This document shows positions 7,938-17,233 of a DNA stretch of 64,000 nt, in pieces. Position numbers and translations under genes: made by a program. The stretch comes from Mycolicibacterium neoaurum VKM Ac-1815D (lineage in GTDB: Bacteria > Actinomycetota > Actinomycetes > Mycobacteriales > Mycobacteriaceae), in the NCBI RefSeq assembly GCF_000317305.3, contig NC_023036.2, forward strand, positions 1,178,001 to 1,242,000, in the 5' to 3' direction. The notes beneath the pieces are model-generated. The model was not told the origin of the DNA. It made no database searches and worked only from the letters and a program-made list of their open reading frames with translations. Positions within the stretch are counted from its first letter, which is position 1, and the number at the start of each line of letters is the position of its first letter.

Positions 7938-9317
7938 TCAGGCACCCCGGTCGGCGGCCCGCAAGCCGATGGTGAAGGCGGCCTGGTCTTCGAAGTCCAA
8001 CGGGTTGCGCCCGGTGATCTGACGGATCCGCGACAGCCGATGCCGCACGGTGTTGGTGTGCAGGAACAGCTCGCGCGCGGTGTCGATCAGCGAGCCGTTC
8101 GCGGCCAGGAACACCCGCAGCGTGCGGATGTGTTGGGTGCCACGATCACGATCGAGTGCCAACAGCGGGTCGATCAACTGTGTCTTGAACGGGGTGAGCC
8201 GACTGGGCGGCAGTCCCTCCAGCAGGCTGGTGAAGGTGCTCAGCTGGTCGGGCCCGATGCTGCCGCCGCGCTGCCTGGCCAGATCCAGCGCGACCCGGGC
8301 CTGGCTGATCGACGTGCCCAGTTCGCTCAGGGGTGCCGCCGTCGCGTGCCCGGAGGGCATGGCCAGATCGGCGGCCGTCTCGATCGGCTTGTGGGTCCCT
8401 GCGCTGAGCACCAGACACACCTCCGGGGCGTCGGCGACCAGGGCGTCGGGGAGGGCCATCGACAACAGCGCTCCCGCACCGGCGGGCCAGGCCGAGCAGT
8501 CGATGTCCTGCGCCGCCAGTCCCGGCCAGTCCAACAATTGGTGAAGTGCGTCGGGGAGCAGCATGCGTCGTTCGACCAGTGAGAGCAGCTGGCCGATGCG
8601 TTCACGGGAGAGCGCAGCCTCGATATCGCGCTCGCCCTGTGAGGCGGCCAGGAACCGGGCGATGACCTCCAGTACCGCCGCCTCGGGAGGATCGCCGCGG
8701 CCGACCCACACCAGCGTGCCCATCCCGTCGGCCGCCGCGGCCACCGCGTCGGATTCGATCGGGGCTCCCGGGGGCTCCAGCAGGAAGTAGCAGCCCAGCA
8801 CGTGCCCGGCCCGGTCCAGCAGCTCCCGACTGGACTCACGGCGGCGCTGTGAGGAAAGCAGTTCGGGCACAAGCGCGTTGGTGGCCCGGGCGGTGGCGAC
8901 CGCACCGCCGAACCGGAAATCGGCGATATAGCGGCTGACCGTCGCGAACGGTACCTCCGGCGGTGCGACCAACAGTGGCAACCCGTGGTCGCGGCACGCG
9001 TCGATCAGGGCCTGCGGCGCCCCATCATGCACATCGCCGATCCCGAAACAGATGCCCGCCGCCCCCGCGGCGTGCACCGACTCGACGAAGGCCGCACTGT
9101 CGGCGGGGGCCTGCAGGCTGATGCCGACCGTGCAGACCAACTCGCCACCGCGCAGATACCGCGACGGGTCGCGCAGCTCGGTGGTGTGCGACCAGGTGAT
9201 CGGGCGGTCCGTCGCGGCGGGCCCGGTGTCGATACGGTGCAGCCCGAGTCCCGAGCGTTCCAGCAGGTCGGCGAACGTCGGCGCACGCGACTCGTCGTCG
9301 GGACCGGACCCTGCCAT
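7938..9317 (-). CDS. PucR family transcriptional regulator
   Basis: 459-residue regulator. Residues about 12-125 form the PucR N-terminal ligand-sensing domain (TFADLLERSGLGLHRIDTG, LRGGELVCTVG), the middle is a degenerate GGDEF-like region, and residues about 395-450 are the PucR C-terminal helix-turn-helix (GSLIDTARELFLHTNTVRHRL, with SRIRQITGRNP). PucR-type proteins control purine, amine or amino-acid catabolism. It is divergent from the permease gene at 9460 with a 142-base gap, and the five-gene operon there is its likely target. The 5' end of the VOC gene lies close by on the same strand. Confidence 0.88.
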   Translation of the reverse strand: MAGSGPDDESRAPTFADLLERSGLGLHRIDTGPAATDRPITWSHTTELRDPSRYLRGGELVCTVGISLQAPADSAAFVESVHAAGAAGICFGIGDVHDGAPQALIDACRDHGLPLLVAPPEVPFATVSRYIADFRFGGAVATARATNALVPELLSSQRRRESSRELLDRAGHVLGCYFLLEPPGAPIESDAVAAAADGMGTLVWVGRGDPPEAAVLEVIARFLAASQGERDIEAALSRERIGQLLSLVERRMLLPDALHQLLDWPGLAAQDIDCSAWPAGAGALLSMALPDALVADAPEVCLVLSAGTHKPIETAADLAMPSGHATAAPLSELGTSISQARVALDLARQRGGSIGPDQLSTFTSLLEGLPPSRLTPFKTQLIDPLLALDRDRGTQHIRTLRVFLAANGSLIDTARELFLHTNTVRHRLSRIRQITGRNPLDFEDQAAFTIGLRAADRGA

Positions 9318-9385
9318 CGGTCGATCGTAACGTCGTTGTCATCTGTGCACCCGGTTCGGTTGTGCGATCCTCCAACGGTGAGCAG

Positions 9386-9434
9386 CACCGGTGGTGGGTT
9401 CGCAGCGTCTTCACCGCCAACGATGGCGGCGGTG
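9386..9434. promoter_or_regulatory. Dyads between pucR and the permease operon
   Basis: The 142-base divergent region contains the palindrome CACCGGTG (9386-9393) and the interrupted repeat CACCGCC (9412-9418) with GGCGGTG (9428-9434). Either could be the PucR operator controlling the catabolic operon. In a GC-rich genome short GC dyads are common by chance, so this is weak. Confidence 0.22.
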
Positions 9435-9459
9435 CGTCCGGGCGCGTGATAGTTCGTTG

Positions 9460-10908
9460 ATGACCGAGCCACAGGTTTTGCGCCGCGAGTTCTCCCTCTG
9501 GTCGGCGTTCGCGTTCGCCTTCGCATTCATCTCGCCGATCGTCGCGCTGTACGGGATCTTCGGGTTGGCGTTGTCGGCGGCCGGTCCGAGCTTCTGGTGG
9601 GGCTTCGGGCTGGTGTTCGCGGGCCAGTTCCTGGTTGCGCTGGTGTTCGCGATGCTGGTGTCGCGCTGGCCTTTGGAGGGATCGATCTACCAGTGGTCAC
9701 GCCGACTGCTGGGCACCACCTACGGCTGGTTCGCGGGCTGGGCCTACATGTGGACGCTGGTCATCGCGATGGCTACCGTGGCCCTCGGCGCGGCCGGCTT
9801 CACCGCCAACATCTTCGGTGTCGAGGAGCCCTCGGGGACGACGCTGGCGCTCATCGCGCTGGCCATCCTGCTGGCCGGCACCGCGGTCAACCTGGCCGGT
9901 CGGCAGGCACTGAAGATCTTCATGGTCGGCAGCATCATCGCCGAGGTCATCGGCTCGGTGGTGCTGGGCACCTGGCTGCTGCTGTTCCATCGGCAGAACT
10001 CGCTGTCGGTGCTGTTCACCGGTGGTGGCCCCGAGGTGGACATCTGGACCTGGCTCAGTGGGCCGTTCTTGCTGGCGGTGGCCTTCATCGGGTGGTCGTT
10101 CGTCGGTTTCGAGAGTGCCGGGTCGATCGCCGAGGAGGTGCATGAACCGCGCCGTTACCTGCCCAAGGCCGTGCTGTTCTCACTGGTCTTCATCGCGCTG
10201 GTCGTCGGGTATTCCAGCCTCGCGATCATCCTGGCCATCCCCGACCTCGACGCCGTCGCCGCGGGTGCGGTCGGTGACCCGGTATACGAAACCCTCACCG
10301 TCGCACTCGGTCACGGCATCGCGCGCCCGGTCGAGGTGATGTTCGTCATCGGCTTCCTGGCCAGCTTCCTGGCGCTGCAGACCTCGGCGTCGCGGGTCAT
10401 CTGGGCCTATGCGCGCGACGGGGCGTTGCCGGCCTCGGCCGTGCTGTCCCAGCTGCGCGGTCCGGCCCGCATCCCGGTGGTGGCGATCGGGGTCACCACG
10501 GTGGTCGGCGCCGCCCTGTTCGGCCTCAGCATCGTCGCCGGGGATATTTACTCGCTGATGGTCAACTTCACCGCCGGCGGCTTCTATCTGGCATTCCTGT
10601 TCCCGCTCATCGGGTTCCTGGTCGTGCTGGTGCGTCGGGCATGGACGCCGGCCAACTTCTCGCTGGGCCGGGCCACCCTGCCCGTCGCCGTGGTGGCCGT
10701 CGTGTGGACCGTGCTCCAGTTCGTCAACATCGCTTGGCCGCGAGTGGCTTTCGAGCAGCGCTACCTGGATTGGTCGGTGTGGATCGGTATCGCGGTGCTG
10801 CTGGTGCTCGGCACCGCGATCCTGGCAGGAGTGCGCTCGCGTATCGTCGAAGCCTCGGTGATCGACGAAGTGGAATCCCGTGACGAATTGGCAGACGTCC
10901 ATGAGTGA
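9460..10908 (+). CDS. APC family amino acid / amine permease
   Basis: 482-residue transporter with about twelve predicted TM helices. The N-terminal FSLWSAFAFAFAFISPIVALYGIF and the PLEGSIYQWSRRLLG stretch are typical of the APC superfamily (AAT/ethanolamine-GABA-permease-like branch); FVGFESAGSIAEEVHEPRRYLPKA is the conserved TM6-TM7 loop. The ATG at 9460 gives the usual N terminus; an upstream start at 9391 would add 23 Arg-rich residues. Its stop overlaps the next SDR by 8 bases. It probably imports the substrate of the operon, an amino acid, polyamine or guanidino compound. Confidence 0.88.
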   Translation: MTEPQVLRREFSLWSAFAFAFAFISPIVALYGIFGLALSAAGPSFWWGFGLVFAGQFLVALVFAMLVSRWPLEGSIYQWSRRLLGTTYGWFAGWAYMWTLVIAMATVALGAAGFTANIFGVEEPSGTTLALIALAILLAGTAVNLAGRQALKIFMVGSIIAEVIGSVVLGTWLLLFHRQNSLSVLFTGGGPEVDIWTWLSGPFLLAVAFIGWSFVGFESAGSIAEEVHEPRRYLPKAVLFSLVFIALVVGYSSLAIILAIPDLDAVAAGAVGDPVYETLTVALGHGIARPVEVMFVIGFLASFLALQTSASRVIWAYARDGALPASAVLSQLRGPARIPVVAIGVTTVVGAALFGLSIVAGDIYSLMVNFTAGGFYLAFLFPLIGFLVVLVRRAWTPANFSLGRATLPVAVVAVVWTVLQFVNIAWPRVAFEQRYLDWSVWIGIAVLLVLGTAILAGVRSRIVEASVIDEVESRDELADVHE

Positions 10909-11602
10909 CGCGAGCCCGGTGGCCGTCGTCACCGGCGCCGCCAGCGGTATCGGCGCTGCCGCGGCCGGGGCGCTGCGCCGGCGCGGATACCGGATCGGTG
11001 CGTTGGACCTGTCGGCCGGTGCGGACGCCGATCATGCTGTGGCCGTCGATGTTTCCGATCACGGCGCGGTGGCCGATGCGGTCGCCGAGATCCGTTCGAC
11101 TCTGGGCCCGGTGGCCGCGCTGGTGACCTCGGCCGGCTACTACGAGACGGGGTTGATCGACCAGATCGATGCGGCGGCCTGGCGGCGCATGCTGCGGGTG
11201 CACCTCGGCGGGTTGTTCAACGCGACGCGCGCGTGCCTGCCCGACATGCTGGCGGCCGGATCGGGCGCGGTGGTCGCGGTGGCCAGTGAACTCGCCGTCG
11301 GCGGTGGTGACCAGGAGAGTCATTACGTCGCGGCCAAGGGGGCGATCATCGGTCTGGTCCGCAGCCTGGCCGCCGAGGTCGCCGGATCCGGGGTGCGGGT
11401 CAACGCCGTCGCGCCAGGGCCTACCGACACCCCGCTGCTGGATGCCGATTCCCCATGGCGGGCACAGGAGTATCTGGACACTCTGCCGCTGCGCCGGCTT
11501 GCCACCCCCGCCGAGGTGGCCCGCTGCGTCGAATACCTGGTCTGTGATGCGACGTTCAGCGTCGGCGATGTCGTCAATGTCAACTCCGGAGCGGTGATAT
11601 GA
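10901..11602 (+). CDS. Short-chain dehydrogenase/reductase (catabolic operon, first copy)
   Basis: 233-residue classical SDR. The cofactor loop TGAASGIG and catalytic Ser (VASELAVGG) and YVAAK motifs are present, with SAG replacing the usual NAG. An NAD(P)-dependent oxidation of an alcohol or ketone reduction is expected. The ATG at 10901 overlaps the permease stop by 8 bases; a GTG at 10880 is an alternative. It ends overlapping the second SDR by 4 bases (ATGA). The substrate is unknown. Confidence 0.87.
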   Translation: MSDASPVAVVTGAASGIGAAAAGALRRRGYRIGALDLSAGADADHAVAVDVSDHGAVADAVAEIRSTLGPVAALVTSAGYYETGLIDQIDAAAWRRMLRVHLGGLFNATRACLPDMLAAGSGAVVAVASELAVGGGDQESHYVAAKGAIIGLVRSLAAEVAGSGVRVNAVAPGPTDTPLLDADSPWRAQEYLDTLPLRRLATPAEVARCVEYLVCDATFSVGDVVNVNSGAVI

Positions 11603-12348
11603 GCAGGGTCGCGCTGGTCACCGGTGCGGCGCAGGGGATGGGCGCGGCGCACGCGCGCCGGCTGGCCGGCCGGGGAATGACGGTCGCCATCAACGATATT
11701 CGCCCCGGCGTTGAGCTGGACGCGCTGGCCGAGGGTATCGGCGGATTCGCTGTTCCCGGTGACGTTTCCGATCCGGGGGAGTGTCTGCGCATCACCGACG
11801 CGGTGGCGCAGCGCACCGGCCGCCTCGATGTGTTGGTGGCCAACCACGCCTACATGACGATGGCCCCGCTCCTAGAGCACGACGAGCAGGACTGGTGGCG
11901 CATCGTCGAGACCAACCTCGGTGGCACCTACCACCTGATACAGGCCGTGCTGCCGCACATGCGGGCCAGGGCCGAGGGGCGCATCGTGGTGATCGCCAGC
12001 GAATGGGGTGTCACCGGATGGCCGATGGCCACCGCGTATGCGGCCGCCAAATCCGGGTTGATCGCGTTGGTCAAGGGACTCGGCCGTGAACTGGCGCCGG
12101 AGGGGATCATCGTCAACGCCGTCGCGCCGGGGGTCACCGATACCCCGCAACTTCAGGTCGACGCCGATGCCGCGGGAATCGACCTGGCGGACATGCACGC
12201 CCGGTATGCGGAGGGAATTCCGTTGGGCCGCATCGGTCGACCCGATGAGATCTCGGCCGCGGTGGAACTGCTCGCCGACTTCGAGCTGGCGGCCGTCGTC
12301 GGGCAGATCATCTCCTGCAACGGCGGATCGACCAGGAGCAGAGCATGA
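11599..12348 (+). CDS. Short-chain dehydrogenase/reductase (catabolic operon, second copy)
   Basis: 249-residue classical SDR: TGAAQGMG cofactor loop, catalytic Ser in IASEWG and YAAAK. The usual NNAG is replaced by ANHAY, an unusual variant in the cofactor-binding strand. It is only moderately similar to the SDR directly upstream, so the two probably act on different intermediates rather than being a recent duplication. Coupled by ATGA overlaps at both ends. Confidence 0.87.
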   Translation: MSRVALVTGAAQGMGAAHARRLAGRGMTVAINDIRPGVELDALAEGIGGFAVPGDVSDPGECLRITDAVAQRTGRLDVLVANHAYMTMAPLLEHDEQDWWRIVETNLGGTYHLIQAVLPHMRARAEGRIVVIASEWGVTGWPMATAYAAAKSGLIALVKGLGRELAPEGIIVNAVAPGVTDTPQLQVDADAAGIDLADMHARYAEGIPLGRIGRPDEISAAVELLADFELAAVVGQIISCNGGSTRSRA

Positions 12349-13337
12349 CGGAAAGGCAGCCGGTGGACGGCCAGGACAGATACGTGCGGTCGGCGTCGGG
12401 CCATGTCGGGCAGGTGAACGCACAGCAGGTCCCGCGCTACGCCGGGCTGGCGACCTACGCCCGCCTGCCGCAGCGCCATGAGGTGTCGCGGTACGACATC
12501 GCCGTCGTCGGGGTGCCGTTCGACAGTGGGGTGACCTACCGGCCCGGGGCTCGGTTCGGTCCCGCCGCCATCCGCGAGGCGTCAAGGTTGCTCAAGCCCT
12601 ACAACCCCGCACTGGATATCAGCCCGTTCGCGCAGGCGCAGGTTGTCGATGCCGGGGATATCGCGGCCAACCCGTTCGATATCGATGCCGCGGTCGACGA
12701 GGTGCGCGAGGGTATCGCTGCCCTGCTGACCACCCCGCAACAACGGGTACTGACCTTCGGTGGTGATCACACCATCGCACTGCCCGCGCTGCAGGCCGTC
12801 AATCGGGTGCACGGTCCGGTTGCCCTGGTGCACTTCGACGCCCACTTGGACACCTGGGACACCTACTTCGGCGCGCCGTGTACGCATGGCACGCCTTTTC
12901 GCCGGGCTGCCGAGCAGGGTCTCTTGGTCAAGGGACATTCCGCGCACGTCGGGATCCGCGGATCGCTCTATGATCGAGCCGATCTGCTCGACGACGAGTC
13001 GTTGGGATTCACCATCGTGCATTGCCGCGATATCGATCGGATCGGTATCGACGGTGTCATCGAACGGATCCGAGAACGGGTAGGTGAGCATCCGGTCTAC
13101 GTCTCGATCGATATCGATGTTCTCGACCCGGCGTTCGCGCCGGGGACCGGTACCCCGGAGATCGGCGGGATGACCAGCCGGGAACTGGTGGCCATCCTGC
13201 GGGCGATGCGCGGTCTGCAGATCGTGGGCGCCGATATCGTCGAGGTGGCACCGGCCTATGACAGCGCCGATGTGACGGCGGTGGCCGCGGCCAATATCGG
13301 GTATGAGCTGATCACCCTGATGGCCGAAGATGTCTGA
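12345..13337 (+). CDS. Ureohydrolase, agmatinase/guanidinobutyrase family
   Basis: 330-residue binuclear manganese hydrolase that splits a guanidino group to urea plus an amine. All six metal ligands can be placed: H142 in GGDHT, D165-H167-D169 in HFDAHLD, and D256-D258 in SIDIDVLDPAFAPGTGTPE; HGTPFRRA is also family-typical. Family members use agmatine, guanidinobutyrate, guanidinopropionate or related substrates and cannot be told apart by eye. The N-terminal extension of about 30 residues before QVPRYAGLATY is common in the subfamily. It overlaps the SDR by 4 bases and the deacetylase by 8, and is the best clue to the pathway substrate. Confidence 0.9.
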   Translation: MTERQPVDGQDRYVRSASGHVGQVNAQQVPRYAGLATYARLPQRHEVSRYDIAVVGVPFDSGVTYRPGARFGPAAIREASRLLKPYNPALDISPFAQAQVVDAGDIAANPFDIDAAVDEVREGIAALLTTPQQRVLTFGGDHTIALPALQAVNRVHGPVALVHFDAHLDTWDTYFGAPCTHGTPFRRAAEQGLLVKGHSAHVGIRGSLYDRADLLDDESLGFTIVHCRDIDRIGIDGVIERIRERVGEHPVYVSIDIDVLDPAFAPGTGTPEIGGMTSRELVAILRAMRGLQIVGADIVEVAPAYDSADVTAVAAANIGYELITLMAEDV

Positions 13338-14199
13338 GTTCGGTCCGGGCGAGCGCAGCGACGGGAAAATGCCCTGGCCTGTCGGGAAAGTGGCGGCTGC
13401 GGCCTTCACCTTCGACGTGGACGCCGAATCTGCGGTGCTGTGGGGCGACGAAACGGTTGCCGCCAGGATGAGTGTGATGAGCCATCAGGCCTACGGCCCG
13501 CTGGTGGGTATGCCGCGGATTCTCGATCTGTTGGACCGGCATCAGATCCGGTCGACGTTCTTCGTGCCGGGGCATACCGCGCATCGCTATCCCGAGGCGG
13601 TGCGGTCGATCGTGGCGGCGGGGCACGAGATCGCCCACCACGGGTATCTGCACGAGCAGCCGACGGCGCTGACGTTGGAGGAGGAGATCGAGGCGCTCGA
13701 CCGCGGACTGGAGGCGCTGGCCGAGGTTGCCGGGGTGCGCCCGAGTGGCTACCGCGCGCCGATGTGGGATCTGTCCTGGCGGACACCGGAACTGCTCGCC
13801 GAGCGCGGATTCCTGTACGACTCGTCGCTGATGGATTCCGACCATCCTTACGAGCTGGCGGTGGGGGAGCGGTCGCTGGTCGAGATCCCGATCCAGTGGG
13901 CACTCGACGATTGGGAGCAGTACTGCTACCTGCCGGACATCTATAGCGGAACCATCGAGAGCCCGCGCAAGGCCCGCGAACTGTGGCAGCTGGAGTTCGA
14001 TGCGCTGCGGAGCGCCGGCGCGTGCTGGGTGTTGACCAATCACCCGTTCCTGAGCGGGAGGGCTTCGCGCGCAGCCGAACTCGGTGACCTGATGCGCTAC
14101 GTCGTGGCGCACACCGACGTGTGGACGGCGAGTCTGGGTGAGATCGCCGAGCACGTGCGCACGCTCGGGTTGACGCCGCGCACCATCACCCGCCCCTGA
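13330..14199 (+). CDS. Polysaccharide deacetylase (NodB-fold) family hydrolase
   Basis: 289-residue metal-dependent amidase of the NodB homology superfamily. Catalytic motifs: FTFDVDAES (Asp pair), HEIAHHGYLHE (zinc His residues), and PSGYRAPMWD. The branch resembles the PuuE/PgdA-like cytosolic enzymes, which act on cyclic imides, allantoin or N-acyl groups rather than on cell-wall polymers; no signal peptide is present. As the fifth gene of the permease-SDR-SDR-ureohydrolase operon it probably hydrolyses an amide or imide bond in the same compound. It ends 2 bases from the convergent FUSC gene. Confidence 0.87.
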   Translation: MSEFGPGERSDGKMPWPVGKVAAAAFTFDVDAESAVLWGDETVAARMSVMSHQAYGPLVGMPRILDLLDRHQIRSTFFVPGHTAHRYPEAVRSIVAAGHEIAHHGYLHEQPTALTLEEEIEALDRGLEALAEVAGVRPSGYRAPMWDLSWRTPELLAERGFLYDSSLMDSDHPYELAVGERSLVEIPIQWALDDWEQYCYLPDIYSGTIESPRKARELWQLEFDALRSAGACWVLTNHPFLSGRASRAAELGDLMRYVVAHTDVWTASLGEIAEHVRTLGLTPRTITRP

Positions 14200-14201
14200 C
14201 A

Positions 14202-16289
14202 TCAGCCACGCGGATACAGCAGCTCCAGCTCGCCTAGATGGGCCGCGACGGTCAGCAGTGGCAGCGCCGCCGATACGGCGAGTTCGTCGCGGGTGTTCTC
14301 GGCGCGCAGCGCCAATACGAAATCATCGCTGATCGGCGGCCCCGACAGACCCTGCTCGCATACTGCAGCGGCGTGCTCTTCGAGCAGTTCCCGCGCTCGT
14401 GGGTACACCCCGAGCGGCGGTGGCATGACATCGGCGATCAACTCGGCGGCCGCACGCAGCCGGACCACCCGATTGGCCGCACGCACCGTGGGGGCACGCC
14501 GGTCGGCATGCCCGCCGTTCTCCGAAAGATACTGTCGCAGCGTGTCATCGAGTATCCGACTGGCCTCAAGGGCGCGGCGGCTGAGCGTGAAGACACGGTT
14601 GTCGGCCGTTTCGGAAGCACCCCGGATGACCCGCAGCACACCGGCTTTGAGCAACTCGGCACCGGCGGCGTGGGCCCGGCCGACAGCCTTGCTGACCTGG
14701 GTGGACGCGCCGCGGGGCCACAGCAGCACCGATACGGCGACACCCACGAGCGCCCCGACCACGACATCCTCGACCCGGATCAATCCGACGGCCCACCCCG
14801 ACGGCTGGATCAGGTTGAAGATGATCAGCACCATCATCGTGAACGCGGCCTGGCCGGCGACGAACGAGGCGACCTCGGGTACGAAGGCCGAACCGAAGGC
14901 CACCACCGGCAACAACATCCACATGACGACGGGATCGACGCCCACCAGTTCGATGACCGCCACCCCGATGGCGAAACCCAGTGCCGTCCCCGCCACGGCG
15001 CGCAGCACCCGGGTACCTGTGGTCAATGCGCTGCTGCGCAGCACTGACAACGCGCCGAGCACCACCCAGAACCCGTGCTCGACCGGGAACACGTGGGTGA
15101 CCGCGACGGCCAAGGCCAGACCCAGGCCGGTGCGCACGCTGTTGCGCACCACGAGTGCGCGCCCGGCCAGGAATCCCTTGGTGATCTGCGCGACGGCGGT
15201 GGTCTCGGGCATCACCCAGTCCGCCGCGCCGGTGCGGGGCAGGCCCCGGCCCAGCACACGCGCCCAGACCGGCCGGGCATCGGCCAGCGCGGCGTTGCGG
15301 ATGATGCGCCCGGTGACCCCGACCGTCGCCGAGAACGTTCGGCGGCCCAACAGGCTGCGCCCGACCTCGACGGCGGTCTCGTCATCGGGTATCGCCAGAA
15401 TCTGCTCGATGTCCTCGCGGTAGCGGCCCTGCGCGACCTTGCGCAGTTCGTCGAGGGCGGTGCTGAGTTCGGCACCCCGGGTGGCGCGCAGCCGAGGATC
15501 GGAGATCTGTAGGACCGCCGCGCAGTCGCGGAGCACCGCGACGATGGCCGGCCGCATATCGCCGAGTGCCGCGCCGGTGTGGTCGGTGATCTGATCGGCC
15601 AGCCACCCGAGGTCGTCGACGACGCGGACCAGCGCCCGGCTGCCCGCCGTGAGGGCGACCGGCCGGAAGTCGGCGTTGACGAAGTTGGCCCATAGGGCGT
15701 TCATCGCGCGGGTGACATCCCTGGTCGACCCCGCCCCCTCCAGACAGTCGGCGAGTGCGCGGCACACTCCCGCCGCGTGCCGGCGCAGGTCGTCGTGATG
15801 CCGCGGCGGGAACAGGAACAACGCCGCGGGCACACACACGGCCAGCGCGACCAGCCAGCCGGTCAAGCGTTCATCGATGGGCCCCGGCGGGGTGCAGGCG
15901 GGAAGCACGAAGGTCAGCAGGGTGGCACGCTGCCCGGCGGCGATGGTTTCGCTGAGCACCCCGCTGAACATCACAGTCATACCGAGCACGAACATCAGCC
16001 CGACGCTGAGCCACGGGTACGGCGCGACCAGCGTGCCCGCGGTGATCAGCACCGCACCGTTGAATCCGAGGCCCGCGTAGGCCAGCGCGCGGGCCTCCCG
16101 GTTCCCCGGGAAGTCGGTGATGATCAGCAGCGCGACGGAACCGAAGATGGCGAACATCGGGGCCTGGCTGTCGCCGGCGACCAGGAAACTGGCGGCCGCG
16201 GCGAGGGGCACGACGATCGCGGCCCTGGCGGCTCGGCGCAGCGCGTCGTACTCGGGGTCGCGCTGCTGTAGCCAGTCCAGGATCCGCAT
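14202..16289 (-). CDS. FUSC family membrane protein (aromatic acid exporter-like)
   Basis: 695-residue inner-membrane protein with two blocks of hydrophobic helices, one at residues about 20-160 and one at about 385-530, each followed by a helical soluble domain. This duplicated layout is that of the FUSC/ArAE (fusaric acid resistance, AaeB-like) family of putative aromatic or organic-acid efflux proteins. It converges on the catabolic operon with only 2 bases between stops. It may be independent of that operon, and the substrate is unknown. Confidence 0.8.
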   Translation of the reverse strand: MRILDWLQQRDPEYDALRRAARAAIVVPLAAAASFLVAGDSQAPMFAIFGSVALLIITDFPGNREARALAYAGLGFNGAVLITAGTLVAPYPWLSVGLMFVLGMTVMFSGVLSETIAAGQRATLLTFVLPACTPPGPIDERLTGWLVALAVCVPAALFLFPPRHHDDLRRHAAGVCRALADCLEGAGSTRDVTRAMNALWANFVNADFRPVALTAGSRALVRVVDDLGWLADQITDHTGAALGDMRPAIVAVLRDCAAVLQISDPRLRATRGAELSTALDELRKVAQGRYREDIEQILAIPDDETAVEVGRSLLGRRTFSATVGVTGRIIRNAALADARPVWARVLGRGLPRTGAADWVMPETTAVAQITKGFLAGRALVVRNSVRTGLGLALAVAVTHVFPVEHGFWVVLGALSVLRSSALTTGTRVLRAVAGTALGFAIGVAVIELVGVDPVVMWMLLPVVAFGSAFVPEVASFVAGQAAFTMMVLIIFNLIQPSGWAVGLIRVEDVVVGALVGVAVSVLLWPRGASTQVSKAVGRAHAAGAELLKAGVLRVIRGASETADNRVFTLSRRALEASRILDDTLRQYLSENGGHADRRAPTVRAANRVVRLRAAAELIADVMPPPLGVYPRARELLEEHAAAVCEQGLSGPPISDDFVLALRAENTRDELAVSAALPLLTVAAHLGELELLYPRG

Positions 16290-16302
16290 CGGTGACGAGT
16301 GT

Positions 16303-17172
16303 CTACGACGAATCGGTGACGCCGCGCTTCATGAAGACGCCGAGCAGACCCGGCGCCACGCTGTCGATCGCCTTGGCGGTCACCGCCATGCGCGGGGCGA
16401 TACGCACCGGCCGGGTCTTCGCCGCGGTGACCATCCAATCGGCGGCCTCCTCGGCAGACAGTCCGGGCATGGCAACGAACTCCTTGGTCGGCTCGATCAT
16501 CGGCGTCTTCACCAGCGGGTAGTACAGCGTCGTCGAGTGCACGCCCTTTCCCGACCATTCGGTCTCGGCCACCCGGCTGATCGCGGTCAGCGCGGCCTTG
16601 GAGGCCTGGTACGCCCCGAACAGCGGGGAGGATTCGTTCATCACACCCCATGTCGAGACGTTGATGACGTGGCCGTCGCCGCGGGCGATCATGCCGGGCA
16701 CCAGGGCACGCATCAGCCGCAGCGGGGCGTAGTAGTTGAGCGTCATGGTGCGCTCGAGATCGTGCCAGCGGTCCAGCGACTCGATCAGCGGGCGGCGGAT
16801 GGACCGGCCGGCGTTGTTGATCAGGATGTCGATGCCGCCGTGGCTTTCGAGGGCTTTGGCGGCGAGCGCGTCGACGGCGTCCAGATCGGACAGGTCGGCG
16901 GTGACCGCCTCGGCGATACCACCGTTGTCACGGATCTTCGCGGTGACGGTCTCGAGCAGTTCGGCACGGCGGGCCACCACGATGACGCTGGCACCCAGCT
17001 TGGCCAGCTTGAGCGCCGACGCCTCGCCGATCCCCGACGACGCTCCGGTGATCAGGATGCGCTTGCCGCGCAGTTCGACCTCGGGGCCGCGGCCCAGGTA
17101 CTCGGTCAGTGGGGGCCGCATGCTGGTCAACAGCACCGCGTCCGAGATCCGGCGCAGGGGGTTCTTGCTCAC
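16303..17172 (-). CDS. Short-chain dehydrogenase (Rv0547c-like)
   Basis: 289-residue SDR with ITGASSGIGEASALKLA (cofactor loop), NNAGRS, catalytic Ser in NVSTWG and YQASK. A 35-residue N-terminal extension (ISDAVLLTSMRPPLTEYLG) precedes the Rossmann domain, as in Rv0547c of M. tuberculosis. There the gene directly follows menB; here a DUF559 gene flanked by hairpins is inserted between them. The C terminus is hydrophobic (APGLLGVFMKRG), suggesting membrane association and perhaps a lipid-type substrate. Confidence 0.86.
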   Translation of the reverse strand: MSKNPLRRISDAVLLTSMRPPLTEYLGRGPEVELRGKRILITGASSGIGEASALKLAKLGASVIVVARRAELLETVTAKIRDNGGIAEAVTADLSDLDAVDALAAKALESHGGIDILINNAGRSIRRPLIESLDRWHDLERTMTLNYYAPLRLMRALVPGMIARGDGHVINVSTWGVMNESSPLFGAYQASKAALTAISRVAETEWSGKGVHSTTLYYPLVKTPMIEPTKEFVAMPGLSAEEAADWMVTAAKTRPVRIAPRMAVTAKAIDSVAPGLLGVFMKRGVTDSS

Positions 17173-17184
17173 CGCGACAGTCTA

Positions 17185-17233
17185 GATTTCGGCGCGCTGA
17201 CGCTCGCTCACCGAGCGTCAGCGCGCCGAAATC
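17185..17233. repeat. Perfect 22-bp inverted repeat (hairpin), left copy, bracketing the DUF559 gene
   Basis: Arms of 22 bases (17185-17206 and 17212-17233) pair perfectly around the loop CTCAC; each arm includes TTTCGGCGCGCTGACGCTCG. The DUF559 stop codon (17218-17220) lies inside the right arm. The hairpin could terminate DUF559 transcription, but there is no T-tract. It matches the copy at 18123-18171 at 47 of 49 positions. Confidence 0.9.
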
